A stretch of 64,000 nt of DNA from Nyssa sinensis (Eukaryota; Streptophyta; Magnoliopsida; Cornales; Nyssaceae): contig CM018031.1 in the NCBI GenBank assembly GCA_008638375.1, positions 11,312,062-11,376,061 on the forward strand. The letters run 5' to 3'. The position numbers and the translations under genes were made by a program. Of this stretch, positions 12,192 to 23,991 are shown piece by piece. The notes below the pieces were generated by a model that did no database searches, was not told the DNA's origin, and was given only the letters and a program-made list of their open reading frames with translations. The number at the start of each line of letters is the position of its first letter. Positions within the stretch are counted from its first letter, which is position 1.

Positions 12192-13843
12192 GGTTAGAAA
12201 AGGAAATTTGAATTTTTGAAGCTTTGAAGTTTGAATGGTATAATGGGAAAGTTGAGTGGAATTGGTACACAATTGTAGAGGTGCATCTTTTTTAATGGTG
12301 TCATCTTCTTGTGGTGCAGGCCTCCCGAGAGACGAGATTAGTTTATAGACAAAATTGTTAAGATATTTTTCACTCTTGAAAAAAAAATTTAGAAATGACA
12401 ATTTATTCCATCTTATGCATGGGATGAGTTTAGAAAAAAATAAATAAAAGAGAATGAAATGAGAATAAAAAATATATTAAAATTTGACACAAGTTCTATG
12501 TAGAGACGAGAAATGTACTGTCTCACCTCGTTTCATGTTACTATCATTATATAAATATTTTTAAATATTTTAATATTTTATTAAATACTCTCACATATAT
12601 AAATTAAAATAAATATATAATATGTATATATAATATATATAAATATGAATTTTTAAGTTAAGTTAGGTTGGATTGGATTGGATTGAACCTATTATTTCAA
12701 GAATATAATTCAAAATTAAGTCGAATTCAATTTTACTCGAAACCGATTTAATTCTATCAATCTGCATTTTAGCTCTTGGACAATCACACAAATTGAGAGA
12801 TGTACAGTAATTTTGTACCATTGTCAAGAACAATGAATGTGTTTCATGTGTTGTAAGACGATTGATGTCAATAGACCATGCGGTGGCTGAGGCACTGATC
12901 AATAATTTCTCTTAAATTGCAGTCTTTCAACACTATCACCGGTCATATCTCGCAATGTCGTCGTTTTGATAATTTGCCCGCCCTTTCTAGAAGTGAGTGC
13001 GCGGTCAGATTATGAAATAATTAATCTATGTGCCTCATATGCACGGCACGACTAGTTAAAAATTATTTGAGATTTAAAATAATAATTATAAATAAAATTA
13101 TTTTTAATTTTTTATAATTAAATTTTTATTAATTTTAAATTCTTGATTTAATTTATAATAAATACATAAAATTTGATACTTTTTTAGGTAAAATTTTATT
13201 AGTTTTATACCTCTAATTTAAATTAATTTACAAAGACATAAAATTTGAGTTTTTTTTTTTATAAATAAACTTTTATTGGCTTATCCTTTTAATTTAGATT
13301 AACATCCAAAGATAAAAAAAAAATTGATTTTTTTTTTAAATTAAATTTTTATTAACTTTATACTTTTAATTTAAATTTTCTTATAAAAATATAAAATTTA
13401 AATCATATTTTCAAAAATAACACACAAAGTCGTCACAATTCATTAACTCTATACTCCAGCCGACTCATGCATGGCCATTGAAAACACATGCTTCTTGACC
13501 ATTTAATATTTTTTTCTCGATCATGGCCCTAATAGGATTTATTTTCATTCTTTTTAGTGATCGTGATGTGAATTTATAAATAGAGCACATCAAAGCCAGG
13601 ATTTAAAATAAACATTGAAAAAAATAGTAAAATATGAAAAACAATTTGATTGGAGGTAGGAGTGATAATGGTAATAAGAAGGATGGTACGGCAAAAAAAA
13701 TTCAAGATGGCTACGGCCACTAAAAAGAAAAAAAATTTGGTAATAAAATAATATGAAAATTTTTATAATCATGCATATTAAAATTAAATATGTAAGATGT
13801 AATATAAATAATATCATAGTAATATTTTAATTAAAAATATAAT
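12192..13843. other. AT-rich intergenic DNA
   Basis: Low-complexity AT-rich sequence with short homopolymers. Open frames here are short and resemble no family I know. I see nothing supportable in it. Confidence 0.5.
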
Positions 13844-14017
13844 AATGCTAGGCTTACTTAAAAATTTTATCAAAAGTATTTACCTTTATGAGTTGGCAGC
13901 GTTGTATTGGCTGGATATGGCATCATGATGTGACGTCATGTGATATCTAACCAATACAATACTGCCAACTCATGAATATAAATACTTTTAATAAAATATG
14001 AAGATAAGATTAGCGTT
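13844..14017. mobile_element. Foldback MITE, about 174 bp, arms of about 75 bp
   Basis: The two halves are nearly complete inverted copies. TATGAGTTGGCAG and TTGTATTGG on the left match CCAATACAA and CTGCCAACTCATGA on the right, continuing outward through AAAAGTATTTA to the ends. The centre carries the perfect palindrome TGACGTCA (13931-13938). It is non-coding and could form a long hairpin in RNA or DNA. Exact ends and target duplication are uncertain. Confidence 0.75.
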
Positions 14018-14277
14018 ACTCTTAAAAATATATGTCACCTACAGTAACAGAGATAAGAGTAAGTTGGGATGGACTGTAGCCTCTCCTCCCAAATTTGGCA
14101 AAACGAATTTTCATATGTAATCAATTTAGCTCATTGCAAAATTTTGGTTAAGTCTAATCTAAAAATTTTATTTTAATTTCTCATTTCTCATTTTAAAATT
14201 TTGACTCAGGCATGTCAAAATTTGATATACATGATTATAGAATTTCTCCGTATTATCTTCTCACTGGAGTTTTTTTC

Positions 14278-14770
14278 CACGGCCACAAGCCTTTCACTTT
14301 CATCACCCACTTTACTAAGAAATTGTTTGGGTTTTATAAATTAGGCATTGACCGTTGTTACAATCACATTATTGTTTCAACTTTCAAGAAGCGTTACCAA
14401 ACCTTCATGGAAAAATTAATAAAATTAAACTTAATTTTTAATATTATTTATACAAATATCTACTACGGCTATGAAAAATACGACCATAATTACAAAAAAG
14501 AGTTCAATAATAAAATAATATGAAAAAATTTTAAAGTAATATATATCAAAATTATATGTGACATAAATAATGTAATGACCATAAACTTTTTCTATGGTAC
14601 CTTTCCACTAGAATTTTTCCCACAGCCACCGGCCTTTCACTTTCAGCACCAACTTCACTAATAAATTGTTTGGAATTTATAAATTTGGCATTAACTGTTG
14701 TTACAATCATGCTATTGTTTCAACTTGCAATAAGAGTTACGAATCTTCATAGAAAAATAATAAAATAAGA
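14278..14770. repeat. Duplicated ~150-bp segment, 343 bp apart
   Basis: The stretch from 14278 to about 14430 (CACGGCCACAAGCCTTTCAC) recurs from 14621 to about 14770 (CACAGCCACCGGCCTTTCAC). They share a long run of matching blocks, including AATTGTTTGG, GTTGTTACAATCA and TATTGTTTCAACTT. The copies have diverged by roughly 15-20% by eye. A third, weaker relative may lie at about 13700-13760. Origin unknown; probably decayed repeat units. Confidence 0.75.
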
Positions 14771-15177
14771 GAAATAAATTTAAAAAAAAAAACTAAAATT
14801 TTAATATTATTTACACAAAATAACTGTTATTTATTATTTAATTCCAAGAGTAGAACATTTATCATTGTTTTGTCAAATTAAATTTTGGATTTTAATATGC
14901 AACAATGTTACATTTTTTTTATTTTATATTTCAAATTTTAATCTCAAATAACATAACAGTACCATAATACTATATCATTTTATTACATAAATTACATGAT
15001 TTAAAATATTACTTATAATATAATGTCACACAAGTGTCACGTTATTTGAAATATAAATTTAAAAATTGCAGTATTGATAGCCCAAAATCTAATTTCGGAC
15101 AAGCTAAACTTGACAAAATGATAAAAGAATAAAATAAGAAGTCACTTGAATTACTCTTGTGCTCAAAGGCATTGATC

Positions 15178-15673
15178 AAAATGTCATTTGAGATGAATGA
15201 ATGCTTTGTTCAGATTGAGAGATTTGGAGGGGAAAAAATTACGATGGAGAGATAAATAAATATTTTGATTAGATGTTTAAATAAGAGAAAAAAGAAAAGA
15301 TTTGGAAAGAAAGATGGAACACTTCTCCGAGCTCTCTAAAAGTTGAGAGATTTTGAGATAAAAGAAACACTTTTAATAACAATTTTAAAATACTAAATGT
15401 ATCTTTAAATATTTGTGTTAAAAATTAGAATTTTTATAACAAAATATATTTAATTGGCAAATAATTTATGTACTTTCTCTTCTTTTCTCTCCTATTAAAT
15501 ATTCAAACAAGACATAATTATTTTTTTTTTCATTTCTCTTATAAATATTCAAAGAAGTTAAAAGATTTAACACTTTTTTTTTTCTATTCTCTTTCCTTCC
15601 ATTTTAAGTTATTATTTTATTTCTTTTCTCTTCAAAACTTTCGAACAACAATGGCTTAATCAAATGACATTTT
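15178..15673. mobile_element. Possible foldback element, ~496 bp
   Basis: A perfect 14-bp inverted repeat, AAAATGTCATTTGA, bounds the stretch at 15178-15191 and 15660-15673. Inside it the ends keep a looser inverted similarity (TTTGTTCAGA on the left against TTGTTCGAAA in reverse on the right). The interior is purine-rich on the left and pyrimidine-rich on the right. No coding capacity is seen and no target duplication was confirmed, so the call is tentative. Confidence 0.45.
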
Positions 15674-16121
15674 CTTGAATGGATTCAATGTTGTTGCTTG
15701 TGACAAGCAGCCTAACCCTCATGGGTCCAACTAAGAGTAATATTTCAATGTCTATTTCAATGATCATCTGGTGCACACTTACTCATAGAATTAAAATATA
15801 TTATTTATTAAATTTACAAGTGAACCTCAAAAATATGAATAGATAAGCAAAAGATGGGCAGCAAGAGATGGCATTAAAATAAATTCCTTCAAATAATGTT
15901 GTGAGACAGCAAATCATTGATTCATTCATTTATTTTTATGGCAGTCGGTTGATATGTTGGAATGAAATGGGGACAACTTGTCCTCTTATGTGGCTGTTTT
16001 TGCAAGGACAAATGGCCACGTCATCTGCCGGGGACCTACTTGCTTCACCAAGAAGCAAACCATAGCAATCAGCCTTTGTTTTCTTAATTTCAATGAAAAT
16101 TATTGTTGAAGATAGTGTGTA

Positions 16122-16156
<35 letters not shown>

Positions 16157-16490
16157 GTAATGAATTGCCTCCATCTGGTTGGCTCCATTAGTATTTTTCA
16201 CTACGTTTCATCAATTGCTGTGAGCCACAATTATTATTCATGATCAAGTCTAATTCCACTGATCGTGCCAACCATTCTACTTTAACTAATCAAGTCTCTC
16301 TTGAGGGTTGTTGGTTTGGACAGTATTCTTCAAAGAAGTAAAAGTATAAAAATATAAAACATTTTAGTATAACAAATTTCCAATTTTTTTTTTAAGAATA
16401 ATAGTAATAAAATTAAATATTTTAAAATTTTTGGGAGCTGCCATCCTTGGGCCAGAGATTTTTCTACAATTTGGAGTTCTTTTAAAATTT
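15674..16490. other. Intergenic DNA with (CT)n/(AT)n run
   Basis: No gene is seen. A composite CT then AT microsatellite lies at about 16122-16157. The end of the stretch is the insertion site of the LTR element that follows. Confidence 0.5.
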
Positions 16491-16919
16491 TGTAGGACCC
16501 AAAAATTACTCTGATACCAAATTATTGAGCAAAGAAAATAAGAGAATAAGCAAAGCAAACAAACTAATATTTTATTGAAGAAAACTCACACATCATTATT
16601 ATTTTGACAATCTCTCATGGCCATCATAAGGCCCTCTAATTCTCTTGGCCACCACTCTATTATTTTTGTGGTACACAACTCCATATGACAAAGACCCATA
16701 TATATATATCATTGACTCTAAGTCCTTTATTGATTAGGACATCTAATCCTATACAAACTAGTATATCTTATTTAACTATAATTAGAAAACTAACTTTCAT
16801 TAGAATATTAGTCCAACTACAACTAGGACTATCTAAAAACTCTCCAAACATTATTAGGACTCAATAAACCAAATTAAGAAACTTCCTAAAATTTATGGGC
16901 TTGGTTTAATTAGCCAACA
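16491..16919 (-). repeat. 3' LTR of the TR-GAG element
   Basis: 429 bp, identical by eye to the 18598-19026 copy. It contains a short (TA)n block and, close to its U5 end, a second primer-site-like word (CTCTGATACCAA on the plus strand at 16509-16520). Confidence 0.93.
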
Positions 16920-16930
16920 ATGCCTCCCTT
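16920..16930 (-). other. Polypurine tract
   Basis: Read on the minus strand, AAGGGAGGCAT lies directly against the 3' LTR start TGTTGG, the expected place for plus-strand DNA priming. Confidence 0.7.
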
Positions 16931-18254
16931 AAACTAAGCTTACCAAAGTAGCTTCACCAACACCTTCATGAGCAAGAATCTTCAAAGTAATTTCTGTCGC
17001 TGTAAGAAGCTTTTGTGACAGCAATCTGGAACAATCATCTATCTTCATCTTCACACGCGGATGTGGTCGAATCTTATACTTGGCATACAACTTCTCAGCT
17101 TGTTCAGCACGATCAAAAAACAAATTCATGCTTATCCATTCAAAATCCAAATCAGTAAAACAATTATCCGTGTCTATAATTTCATCATCATAATGACGCA
17201 AAGCCTGCCAATATTTTAGAATACCAAAAACTTCCTTTCGAACAAAATCTGCACCAATAAAATTATTAAGACCCAAACCAATATTGTAGTACGGTAAGAA
17301 TTTATCAACGCCGATGAAATCACAAATTTCAGACAACTTTGGCTTTTCAAATCTCAAAAATTCTTGAACCTCTAAAAATTTCGTCGTCACAAAATCAACA
17401 TGGCCTCGAATAATAAAATTCTCAATACCAATAAAATTAGCGAACTCTAGATTGGAATGTTCTTCAATTTCACTATGTTTTGATTCCAAAGTGCTTGGCA
17501 AATCAAACAAAGTGGCAAGGTCAAAACTTTCAAAATCTTCAACTGCATCAATACCACAACATGCAAAATTTTCTTCTTTCTCAACGATTAAGTTCTCAAA
17601 TTGAGTAGGCTGAAATAATTCTTCAATATCTCTCAATTCACCGAAAGCAACTTCTAACAAATTCAAATTTTCATCACTATGAGCCAAAGTCAAACTTTCA
17701 ACCATACAATTATTTTCATCTTCTTCAACTTTCAAAATATTTCTTTCCTCACAACTAATATTTTCTTCCTCAGAAATATTGACGAAGCAATCAATATTAT
17801 ATGAATCTAAATTCAACACTTTATATGAATCATCCCCAATTGGAATGAATTCTGAAAACAATTTTGAACCATCAATCTCTTTATTTTCATCAAACTTATC
17901 TCTTTCAAAATCAACCACCCAATATATGTTTATGGGAAGTTCATAACCGTTCAACGGTTTATTTTTATATGTCAAAAGAATATCATACCAAAATTTATGT
18001 GGTGGTGGATAATTTTGTGTGCAAACAAAAGTATTCCAATGTGCCCAATGTATTGTCTTCCTTGTTATCTGATAGAACCATTTAACTTTCTTCTCATAAA
18101 GTTCCTTTGATAAACGCTTCAATTCAATATCCAATACATTGAATACATTGCAAGCACTAAGATAGAGTGTAACACGATGTAACCACTCATCAATATTCTG
18201 ACCACATACTCTTAAAATCTCAAACTTTTGTCCATTAACCAAAACTTTTTCCAT
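16929..18254 (-). CDS. Gag-like protein of a non-autonomous LTR element, 441 aa
   Basis: The only ORF of the element, uninterrupted, with its ATG at 18254. The N-terminal third resembles Ty3/gypsy capsid proteins: the stretch around residues 18-30 (GQNIDEWLHRVTLYL) matches the usual DPxxWLxRxExYF block, and near residues 58-85 a WFYQ...W..F motif precedes a Pro-rich PPPHKFWYDI segment, where gag has W..W..F...RFGP..YDDP. The rest is strongly acidic, rich in Glu, Asp and Asn, with repeated 'NFIG(I/V/A)' and 'EF' words. No CCHC zinc knuckle, protease or polymerase motif is visible. An intact frame in a young element suggests the protein is or was recently made, perhaps to package element RNA in partner particles. 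The gag assignment is inference from motif spacing. Confidence 0.65.
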   Translation of the reverse strand: MEKVLVNGQKFEILRVCGQNIDEWLHRVTLYLSACNVFNVLDIELKRLSKELYEKKVKWFYQITRKTIHWAHWNTFVCTQNYPPPHKFWYDILLTYKNKPLNGYELPINIYWVVDFERDKFDENKEIDGSKLFSEFIPIGDDSYKVLNLDSYNIDCFVNISEEENISCEERNILKVEEDENNCMVESLTLAHSDENLNLLEVAFGELRDIEELFQPTQFENLIVEKEENFACCGIDAVEDFESFDLATLFDLPSTLESKHSEIEEHSNLEFANFIGIENFIIRGHVDFVTTKFLEVQEFLRFEKPKLSEICDFIGVDKFLPYYNIGLGLNNFIGADFVRKEVFGILKYWQALRHYDDEIIDTDNCFTDLDFEWISMNLFFDRAEQAEKLYAKYKIRPHPRVKMKIDDCSRLLSQKLLTATEITLKILAHEGVGEATLVSLV

Positions 18255-18583
18255 AATATCAAATCAACAATTCATTTAAATCACATACCTGAGTTTGTTC
18301 AAAAACTGATCTTGTCGTCCTTTTTTTTTTTTCTTCAATCTGATCAAGCTGGCCTCCCTATTGATTAAACCAAGATTTTTGTTTCTTCACAAGTATTTGT
18401 ACCACTACAAGATCTTTTTCTGATCCAAACAGCCGTCGAATTTCAATCGAACAACTCTTCAACAAACCACTCAAGATCACAATCTTAAGTAACATGAGAA
18501 TTACAATTCTCTGTAATAATTCAAGAATAAGACCAAACTCTGATTTTCTGCAACTTTGATAAGTTACCCCAAGATCGTAACTA

Positions 18584-18595
18584 GCTCTGATACCA
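18584..18595 (-). other. Primer binding site, initiator-Met tRNA
   Basis: On the minus strand TGGTATCAGAGC begins two bases after the 5' LTR end (CCTACA). It is complementary to the 3' end of plant initiator tRNA-Met and fixes the orientation of the element. Confidence 0.9.
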
Positions 18596-18597
18596 TT

Positions 18598-19026
18598 TGT
18601 AGGACCCAAAAATTACTCTGATACCAAATTATTGAGCAAAGAAAATAAGAGAATAAGCAAAGCAAACAAACTAATATTTTATTGAAGAAAACTCACACAT
18701 CATTATTATTTTGACAATCTCTCATGGCCATCATAAGGCCCTCTAATTCTCTTGGCCACCACTCTATTATTTTTGTGGTACACAACTCCATATGACAAAG
18801 ACCCATATATATATATCATTGACTCTAAGTCCTTTATTGATTAGGACATCTAATCCTATACAAACTAGTATATCTTATTTAACTATAATTAGAAAACTAA
18901 CTTTCATTAGAATATTAGTCCAACTACAACTAGGACTATCTAAAAACTCTCCAAACATTATTAGGACTCAATAAACCAAATTAAGAAACTTCCTAAAATT
19001 TATGGGCTTGGTTTAATTAGCCAACA
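18598..19026 (-). repeat. 5' LTR of the TR-GAG element
   Basis: 429 bp, identical by eye to the other LTR. In sense orientation it starts TGTTGG and ends CCTACA, and it should hold the element's promoter. Confidence 0.93.
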
Positions 19027-19031
19027 ATTTT

Positions 19032-21180
19032 TAATATCGAAAGAGGGCTGCTTAAAAGTTATTTTATAAAGTAGGGTTGTTCTATAATAATGCTTTCAGT
19101 TGAAAGCGTTTCTTCAATTGTCGCTTTCAATTGAGCCGTTTCTTAGACTAACTCTTTCAGCTAAAAACGTTACGTTGAATTATGTTTTTACAGGTAAATG
19201 CTTTAATGAAAGTAACGCTTTTAAATGGATGAAATCGTCATTTGAAAAAACTATAATTTCATACTAAAAGCCTAACCCTCATATTAAGAGTTTTAGATAA
19301 ATAAAAGATGTTATAGTTTTTTCTGAGTTGAAGAATTTATTTTAAGGTAATTTTGGTATTTTTTAAAAATTATCTTGAAAGTTATTTTAATTTAATCAGA
19401 AATTTTTTTAATAGAGTAAGGTTTAAATTAACAACTGAACTTTTTGTAATAGACGTTTCCCCTTTAAATTTTTTAGATAGAAAAAAAAATATCCTGAACT
19501 TATTTTATTGAAATTCTTTTAAGGAACATTTAAGTATTTTTCCATAAAAGAATTTACACTTTTGAAATTATGCTTTTAATATGCCAATGCAAGCTATGTT
19601 GTAGAATATTTAAGGATGTTTAGTCCTATAAATCACATGTTTATCTACTAAAAAATGGTACCAATCATATATTTATTTTTGAGAGGTTGTGTATTTCTTA
19701 AATTTTCATTTTTATCAATTAATCATTCACAAAAAGAGACAAAATCTTAAATGTATGTTGCAATTTTAATCAAGATGTCATTACAAAAGGTTCACAAAGT
19801 CAATCTATTTTTTTTCAACGAAAAATGTACTATATAATGGATATTTTGTAAGTCTACGAAGTCTCTTAATTTTTCATCCTAAAAAATTAAATAACTCAAA
19901 AAAAATTTGTAACAAATACAGAAATAAAATTGAGCTCAAAATTGAGATAAATAAATAAACTACTCATCTCTTTAGTAGAAAGAATGAGAGTAAAACCTGT
20001 GACCTCATTTCAAGAAAGGTCATGAATTACTGACCAAACTATCTCCGATTGACATCCACAAAGTCAATCAAAAAGAAAAAAAAAAGAGTGAAATATTTTT
20101 TTTTGTCAGATGGAGTGATATCTCGACTTTGTCAGATTAATTTACTCTTTAACTCTAAAATAGTCTTAAAACTTCATGAACTATAAATATAATAAATTAA
20201 ATTTAAAATTTTTAAATTTATAACACGTGTTTCAAATTAACTCGCTCATCATTAAACTCAGGTGAAGTATTCCAAATGGTCAAAGTAGGCCATACCCATC
20301 AAGTCAAGTAGTAATGAGTTTTAATATGTAATTATTTGTGGGCACTTATTATGAACCTAACCTGTCGTGAAGCTGTTGTCACTTATACTTTAAGTTATGC
20401 TTTTATCATTTAATTTTAGATTTTAAATTGTTATTGGTCTTATATATTCTCGTTTATATGCTCAAAAATCTTTCAATATAGACCCAGGGAAGAACTATTT
20501 CCACTTCTCCATTTATTATATGCATTTCATCAATAAATACATTAAAGAGGAATTTAAAGAGGAGTGTAAGTGATCAAAATATAGCATCCTGAGTGGAAAT
20601 AGCCCTAGACCTAATGTAAAACTCAAAACAACTACGTGCAATTCCTGTTCCAATAATATAATTTATTGTTTGATATTATTCGAAGAAATTATTCACAAAA
20701 TATTCGTAACATAAGTAAGGTAGGTCATACCAATTGGGGCTAATCTATTTGCTAATTTATGACTTCTACTCTCATTTTTTATTAAGAGAGATGTGTAATT
20801 TTTTTTTTTTCAATTTTAGATTAAATTTTATCTCTGCAATTATTATAGTTTGTTTGATTGTTAGATTTTTTAGACTTCAGAATTGAAAAACTCGTATGAG
20901 TTAGTAAAATAATGATATAATTATACAACATACCTTCAATTGGTAAAAAAACGAAAAGTTGCTCATGACTAGGGTTGCAACTCAAACGGGATAGCCCAGA
21001 CCCAACCCGAATTTTGATCGACTTGGACAAAAAATTTATAATTAGAGACAAGCTGAGCAAAAATACATAAGTCTAATCTCACATTGAACCGACCTTGGAC
21101 GAAACAGCCTTAAGCCCAAGCTCGAGCCCGACTTCAACAACTAGTTGTTTGCGTTTAGTGAGGGAGGTAGTATTCAAACA
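19032..21180. other. AT-rich intergenic DNA
   Basis: No gene is seen. At 19090-19260 there are several short inverted words built on CTTTCAGTTGAAAG and GCTTTCAATTGA, possibly the remains of an old foldback repeat. The rest is AT-rich with homopolymers. Confidence 0.5.
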
Positions 21181-21188
21181 TATAAACT

Positions 21189-21867
21189 AGGCGTGCACAA
21201 AAAATTGAGAACCGTAAATCCGAACTAACGTGAACTGGAACCGAACCAAACCAAATGGATTGGGTTGAGTCAATTCCAAAGAAATTTTGGGTTGAGTCGA
21301 TTCTAGAACAGATTTTTTTGAGTTGGTTTCGGTTTAAAATTTAAGTAAATCGACCCAACCCAAGAACCGAACTTTTCATAAAAAAAAATCTAACTTTTTT
21401 TTTATATATGTTATATATATAATATATGTGTGCATATTACAAAATAAGTGTATTAATGTATATATATAATACAAAGATAAATTGTATATGTGCGTGTGTA
21501 CGTGTATTAGTGTATATATATATGTATGTGTGTGTGTGTGTGTATATATATATATCTATATATATATATATATATGCATATGCATATATAATATATGTGT
21601 ATGTATATATATATAGATAATTATGTATGTATGTATATAAATATGTCTGCCCCCATTCTTTTAGTTTTTCAGACACATTTGCTGGTATCGGGGATCATGA
21701 AGAGGTAGTAACGAGGGTTCGTATGCCTGTATTAAACAATCTATATTATTACATATTTGATGCTTCTCATTTTTTAAACTCATTTATGGTGACATCTTAT
21801 ACACATTCTATACTATAATAAAAATATTCATGAGTACTTTAGGTAGTACTGTCTACACATTAGGTGC

Positions 21868-21919
<52 letters not shown>

Positions 21920-22318
21920 TTTAACACACATATATACATCAGGACACACACACATTTAACATATATATACAAATATATATACATCAGGTGCATTATATAT
22001 ATATATAGTTACATATACATCGAGTGCATTTAGCATATATATAAATATACATTATGTAAATGCATTATATAAATATGTACATCTAAAGGTTTTTAGAGAG
22101 GGAGAACTAAATAGTGGATTTAGCATTTTGTTGGCAAAAAAAAAAAAATCGAGTAGAATCGGAACGGAAAATGACCCGACCCAACCCGAAAAAAGTCTGG
22201 TCGGTTCTATTATAATTTTGGTTTGGGTCTGGTTCTTATTTTTTGGAACCATTCAAAGTTGGGTCGGTTCTAGTTTTTTCATAATCCGGCCTAACCTAAC
22301 CTAACCCATGTGCGCTCC
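21189..22318. mobile_element. Non-autonomous hAT-like element, 1,130 bp, perfect 8-bp TSD
   Basis: Flanked by TATAAACT at 21181-21188 and 22319-22326. The ends are short inverted repeats: AGGCGTGCACA on the left and, in reverse from the right, GGAGCGCACAT. Subterminal regions carry the repeated words GAACCGAACC, GGTTGGG and GGGTCGGTTC typical of a common plant non-autonomous family. The middle is filled with TA/TG and TA/CA microsatellites (about 21404-21640 and 21870-22040). No transposase is encoded. An 8-bp duplication with short TIRs points to hAT. Confidence 0.82.
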
Positions 22319-22326
22319 TATAAACT

Positions 22327-22818
22327 ATAGTTATCAGAACTGACCAGTTCAACTGGTTGAACCGGGCATTTAATCGGATGCGGTTCGATCAATTTACCGT
22401 TATTTTTAAAGAATCAAAAAAATATCGATTGAATCAGCTAATTTAAAAAAAAAAAACCAGGTTAAACCACATTTTTGTCTTTTGAATCACCTATAATTTC
22501 TTTTCTTTCACAAAACCTCTTATATATAAAAATTTGATGATCAAATTATGAAATTTGAAAGAAATTAGGATATTAGTTGCATGCATTTTAGTTATATATA
22601 AAAATATATAAAACTTATAATTAAGATAATCTCAATAATTATTCTTATTTTTTTATTTATTATTAAATAATAAAATATATATTTTTCTTGTCATTTTTTT
22701 AATATTTAATATATTTATATAATTTTTTAATATATTATTTATAAAAATAATTAAACCAATGAATCATGAAATGACCCTTCACGGGTACATTGACCGTTCC
22801 GGTTCTGATGATAACTAT
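22327..22818. mobile_element. Second TIR element abutting the hAT-like element
   Basis: The ends ATAGTTATCAGAAC (left) and, in reverse from the right, ATAGTTATCATCAGAACCGG form an inverted repeat. The outer part has GGTTGAACCGG and CGGTTCGATC words; the centre is AT-rich. The left flank is TATAAACT (22319-22326), and TATAAACT also occurs at 22821-22828, two bases beyond the right end. No coding capacity. Superfamily probably hAT, by inference from the 8-bp repeats. Confidence 0.65.
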
Positions 22819-22828
22819 GATATAAACT

Positions 22829-23789
22829 AACTTTGGGAAATATAATATTCCGATTTGGGCTGTATAAAGTCATGACAGGCCTTGTATTACAAGGCCGAAG
22901 TGCTGTTATGTTGTTGCAACAGATCATATCCTACCCTGGACGCCCAGTAACCTAATTTGGCCCAAAGCTAAGCATAGGTCCATGGATGGCTCGTCCAGCG
23001 CCATTCAGTCTTCTCTTCTACAAAACTATGTCTTGCAAGTTAATTACAGACGGAAATATAAATTTGTTGGCTTAGAAACTTCGTTACCATTTGATAAATA
23101 TTTTTAATAACTGGAAAAATATTTTTTAAAAAAAATTGATTTTTAAGTTAAAGAAAAAATAAAAATAAATTTAATAACAATCTCTAAAAACTGAATTTAA
23201 TTTTAAATTTTTTATTACAGTGATAAATTATAATTACACAACAAACTTTTAATATACAAGAGCATAAAATTCAATAATACTAGAAGTGATTAAATAAATA
23301 ATAAATTAATTTCAAACAAGTAAAATAAACAAAACATATAGAAAAAATACGAGATTTACATACTTTAGCAATATGTCTACGTTTATGGGTATCGATAATC
23401 AATTCACAGTGTATCAAAGAAACATGAAACTCATTTTTTATCCAATAACAACTGTCATCTCTTAAGTCAAAATTTTAAAAGATAATATCTTTATATAAAC
23501 GGGTTAAAACATAAGAGACAAAACGAACCAAAAATAAAAATGGGTCAAATTTTTTTTTTCTAGTATCTCCACCCCGGGATTCTGTAATAATGGTAGAAAA
23601 TCTACCCATTATCCATTTTTCAAGTTAAAAATGAATCATAAAGAATCCGAATGAATTCGTAACAATCACTTAACAAATACAAATTAAACACCGCAAGGCC
23701 TTGAAAGAGATTAACACATCCCAAACTATGATCAAGACGTACAAACTAAATCATGCAAAAGTCATTGTTTTGATCAACACATTAATCAA
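22829..23789. other. Intergenic DNA
   Basis: No gene is recognised. There is a short perfect hairpin, GGCCTTGT-ATT-ACAAGGCC, at about 22879-22897. The remainder is AT-rich. Confidence 0.5.
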
Positions 23790-23991
23790 GTGCATTTCAT
23801 TGAGTGGGCTCAATACTGTTTTGCCCGTGGCCAGCAGCCCATTGTTCAGTCCCTCTGGCTCCAACTTTCAAATGATGGTTTGAAACACCAAATCATTGAT
23901 TCATTCATTTCTCATGCCAGTTGGGGGAAAGTTGGTGCTGCTGCTGATGAGGGAGAGGCACTGTTGGTGGCGGTGGTTTCTGACACCATCG
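23790..23991 (+). other. Unrecognised open frame cut by a copia element
   Basis: An open frame of about 67 codons with host-like composition (fewer homopolymers than its surroundings) runs up to the 5' LTR of the copia element. If the element and one target copy are removed, the frame continues for about 21 further codons past 27027 before a stop. I do not recognise the protein. It may be a gene fragment or chance. Confidence 0.3.

Larger units (their letters stand above)
16491..19026 (-). mobile_element. Non-autonomous LTR retrotransposon with gag-like ORF (TR-GAG type)
   Basis: A complete 2.54-kb element in minus orientation: 5' LTR 18598-19026, primer site 18584-18595, one 441-codon ORF, polypurine tract at 16920-16930 and 3' LTR 16491-16919. 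The two 429-bp LTRs look identical base for base and have canonical TG...CA ends in the sense direction (TGTTGG...CCTACA). Flanks are AATTT (16486-16490) and ATTTT (19027-19031), a near-perfect 5-bp target duplication. The internal region is only 1.68 kb and has no protease, reverse transcriptase, RNase H or integrase, so it needs enzymes from a partner. LTR identity indicates a very recent insertion. Confidence 0.9.

Noticed and set aside
14212..14523. 103-codon frame that might be a transposon protein
   Set aside because: It lies across the diverged 150-bp duplicated unit, its partner copy has no matching frame, and no motif is recognisable.
15910..15931. A 21-bp word (AAATCATTGATTCATTCATTT) also found near 23892
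   Set aside because: Simple ATTC-type repetition; the flanks do not match, so probably chance.
21426..22033. Open frames on both strands rich in Tyr, Ile and Thr
   Set aside because: They are translations of (TA)n, (TG)n and (CA)n microsatellites inside a transposable element.
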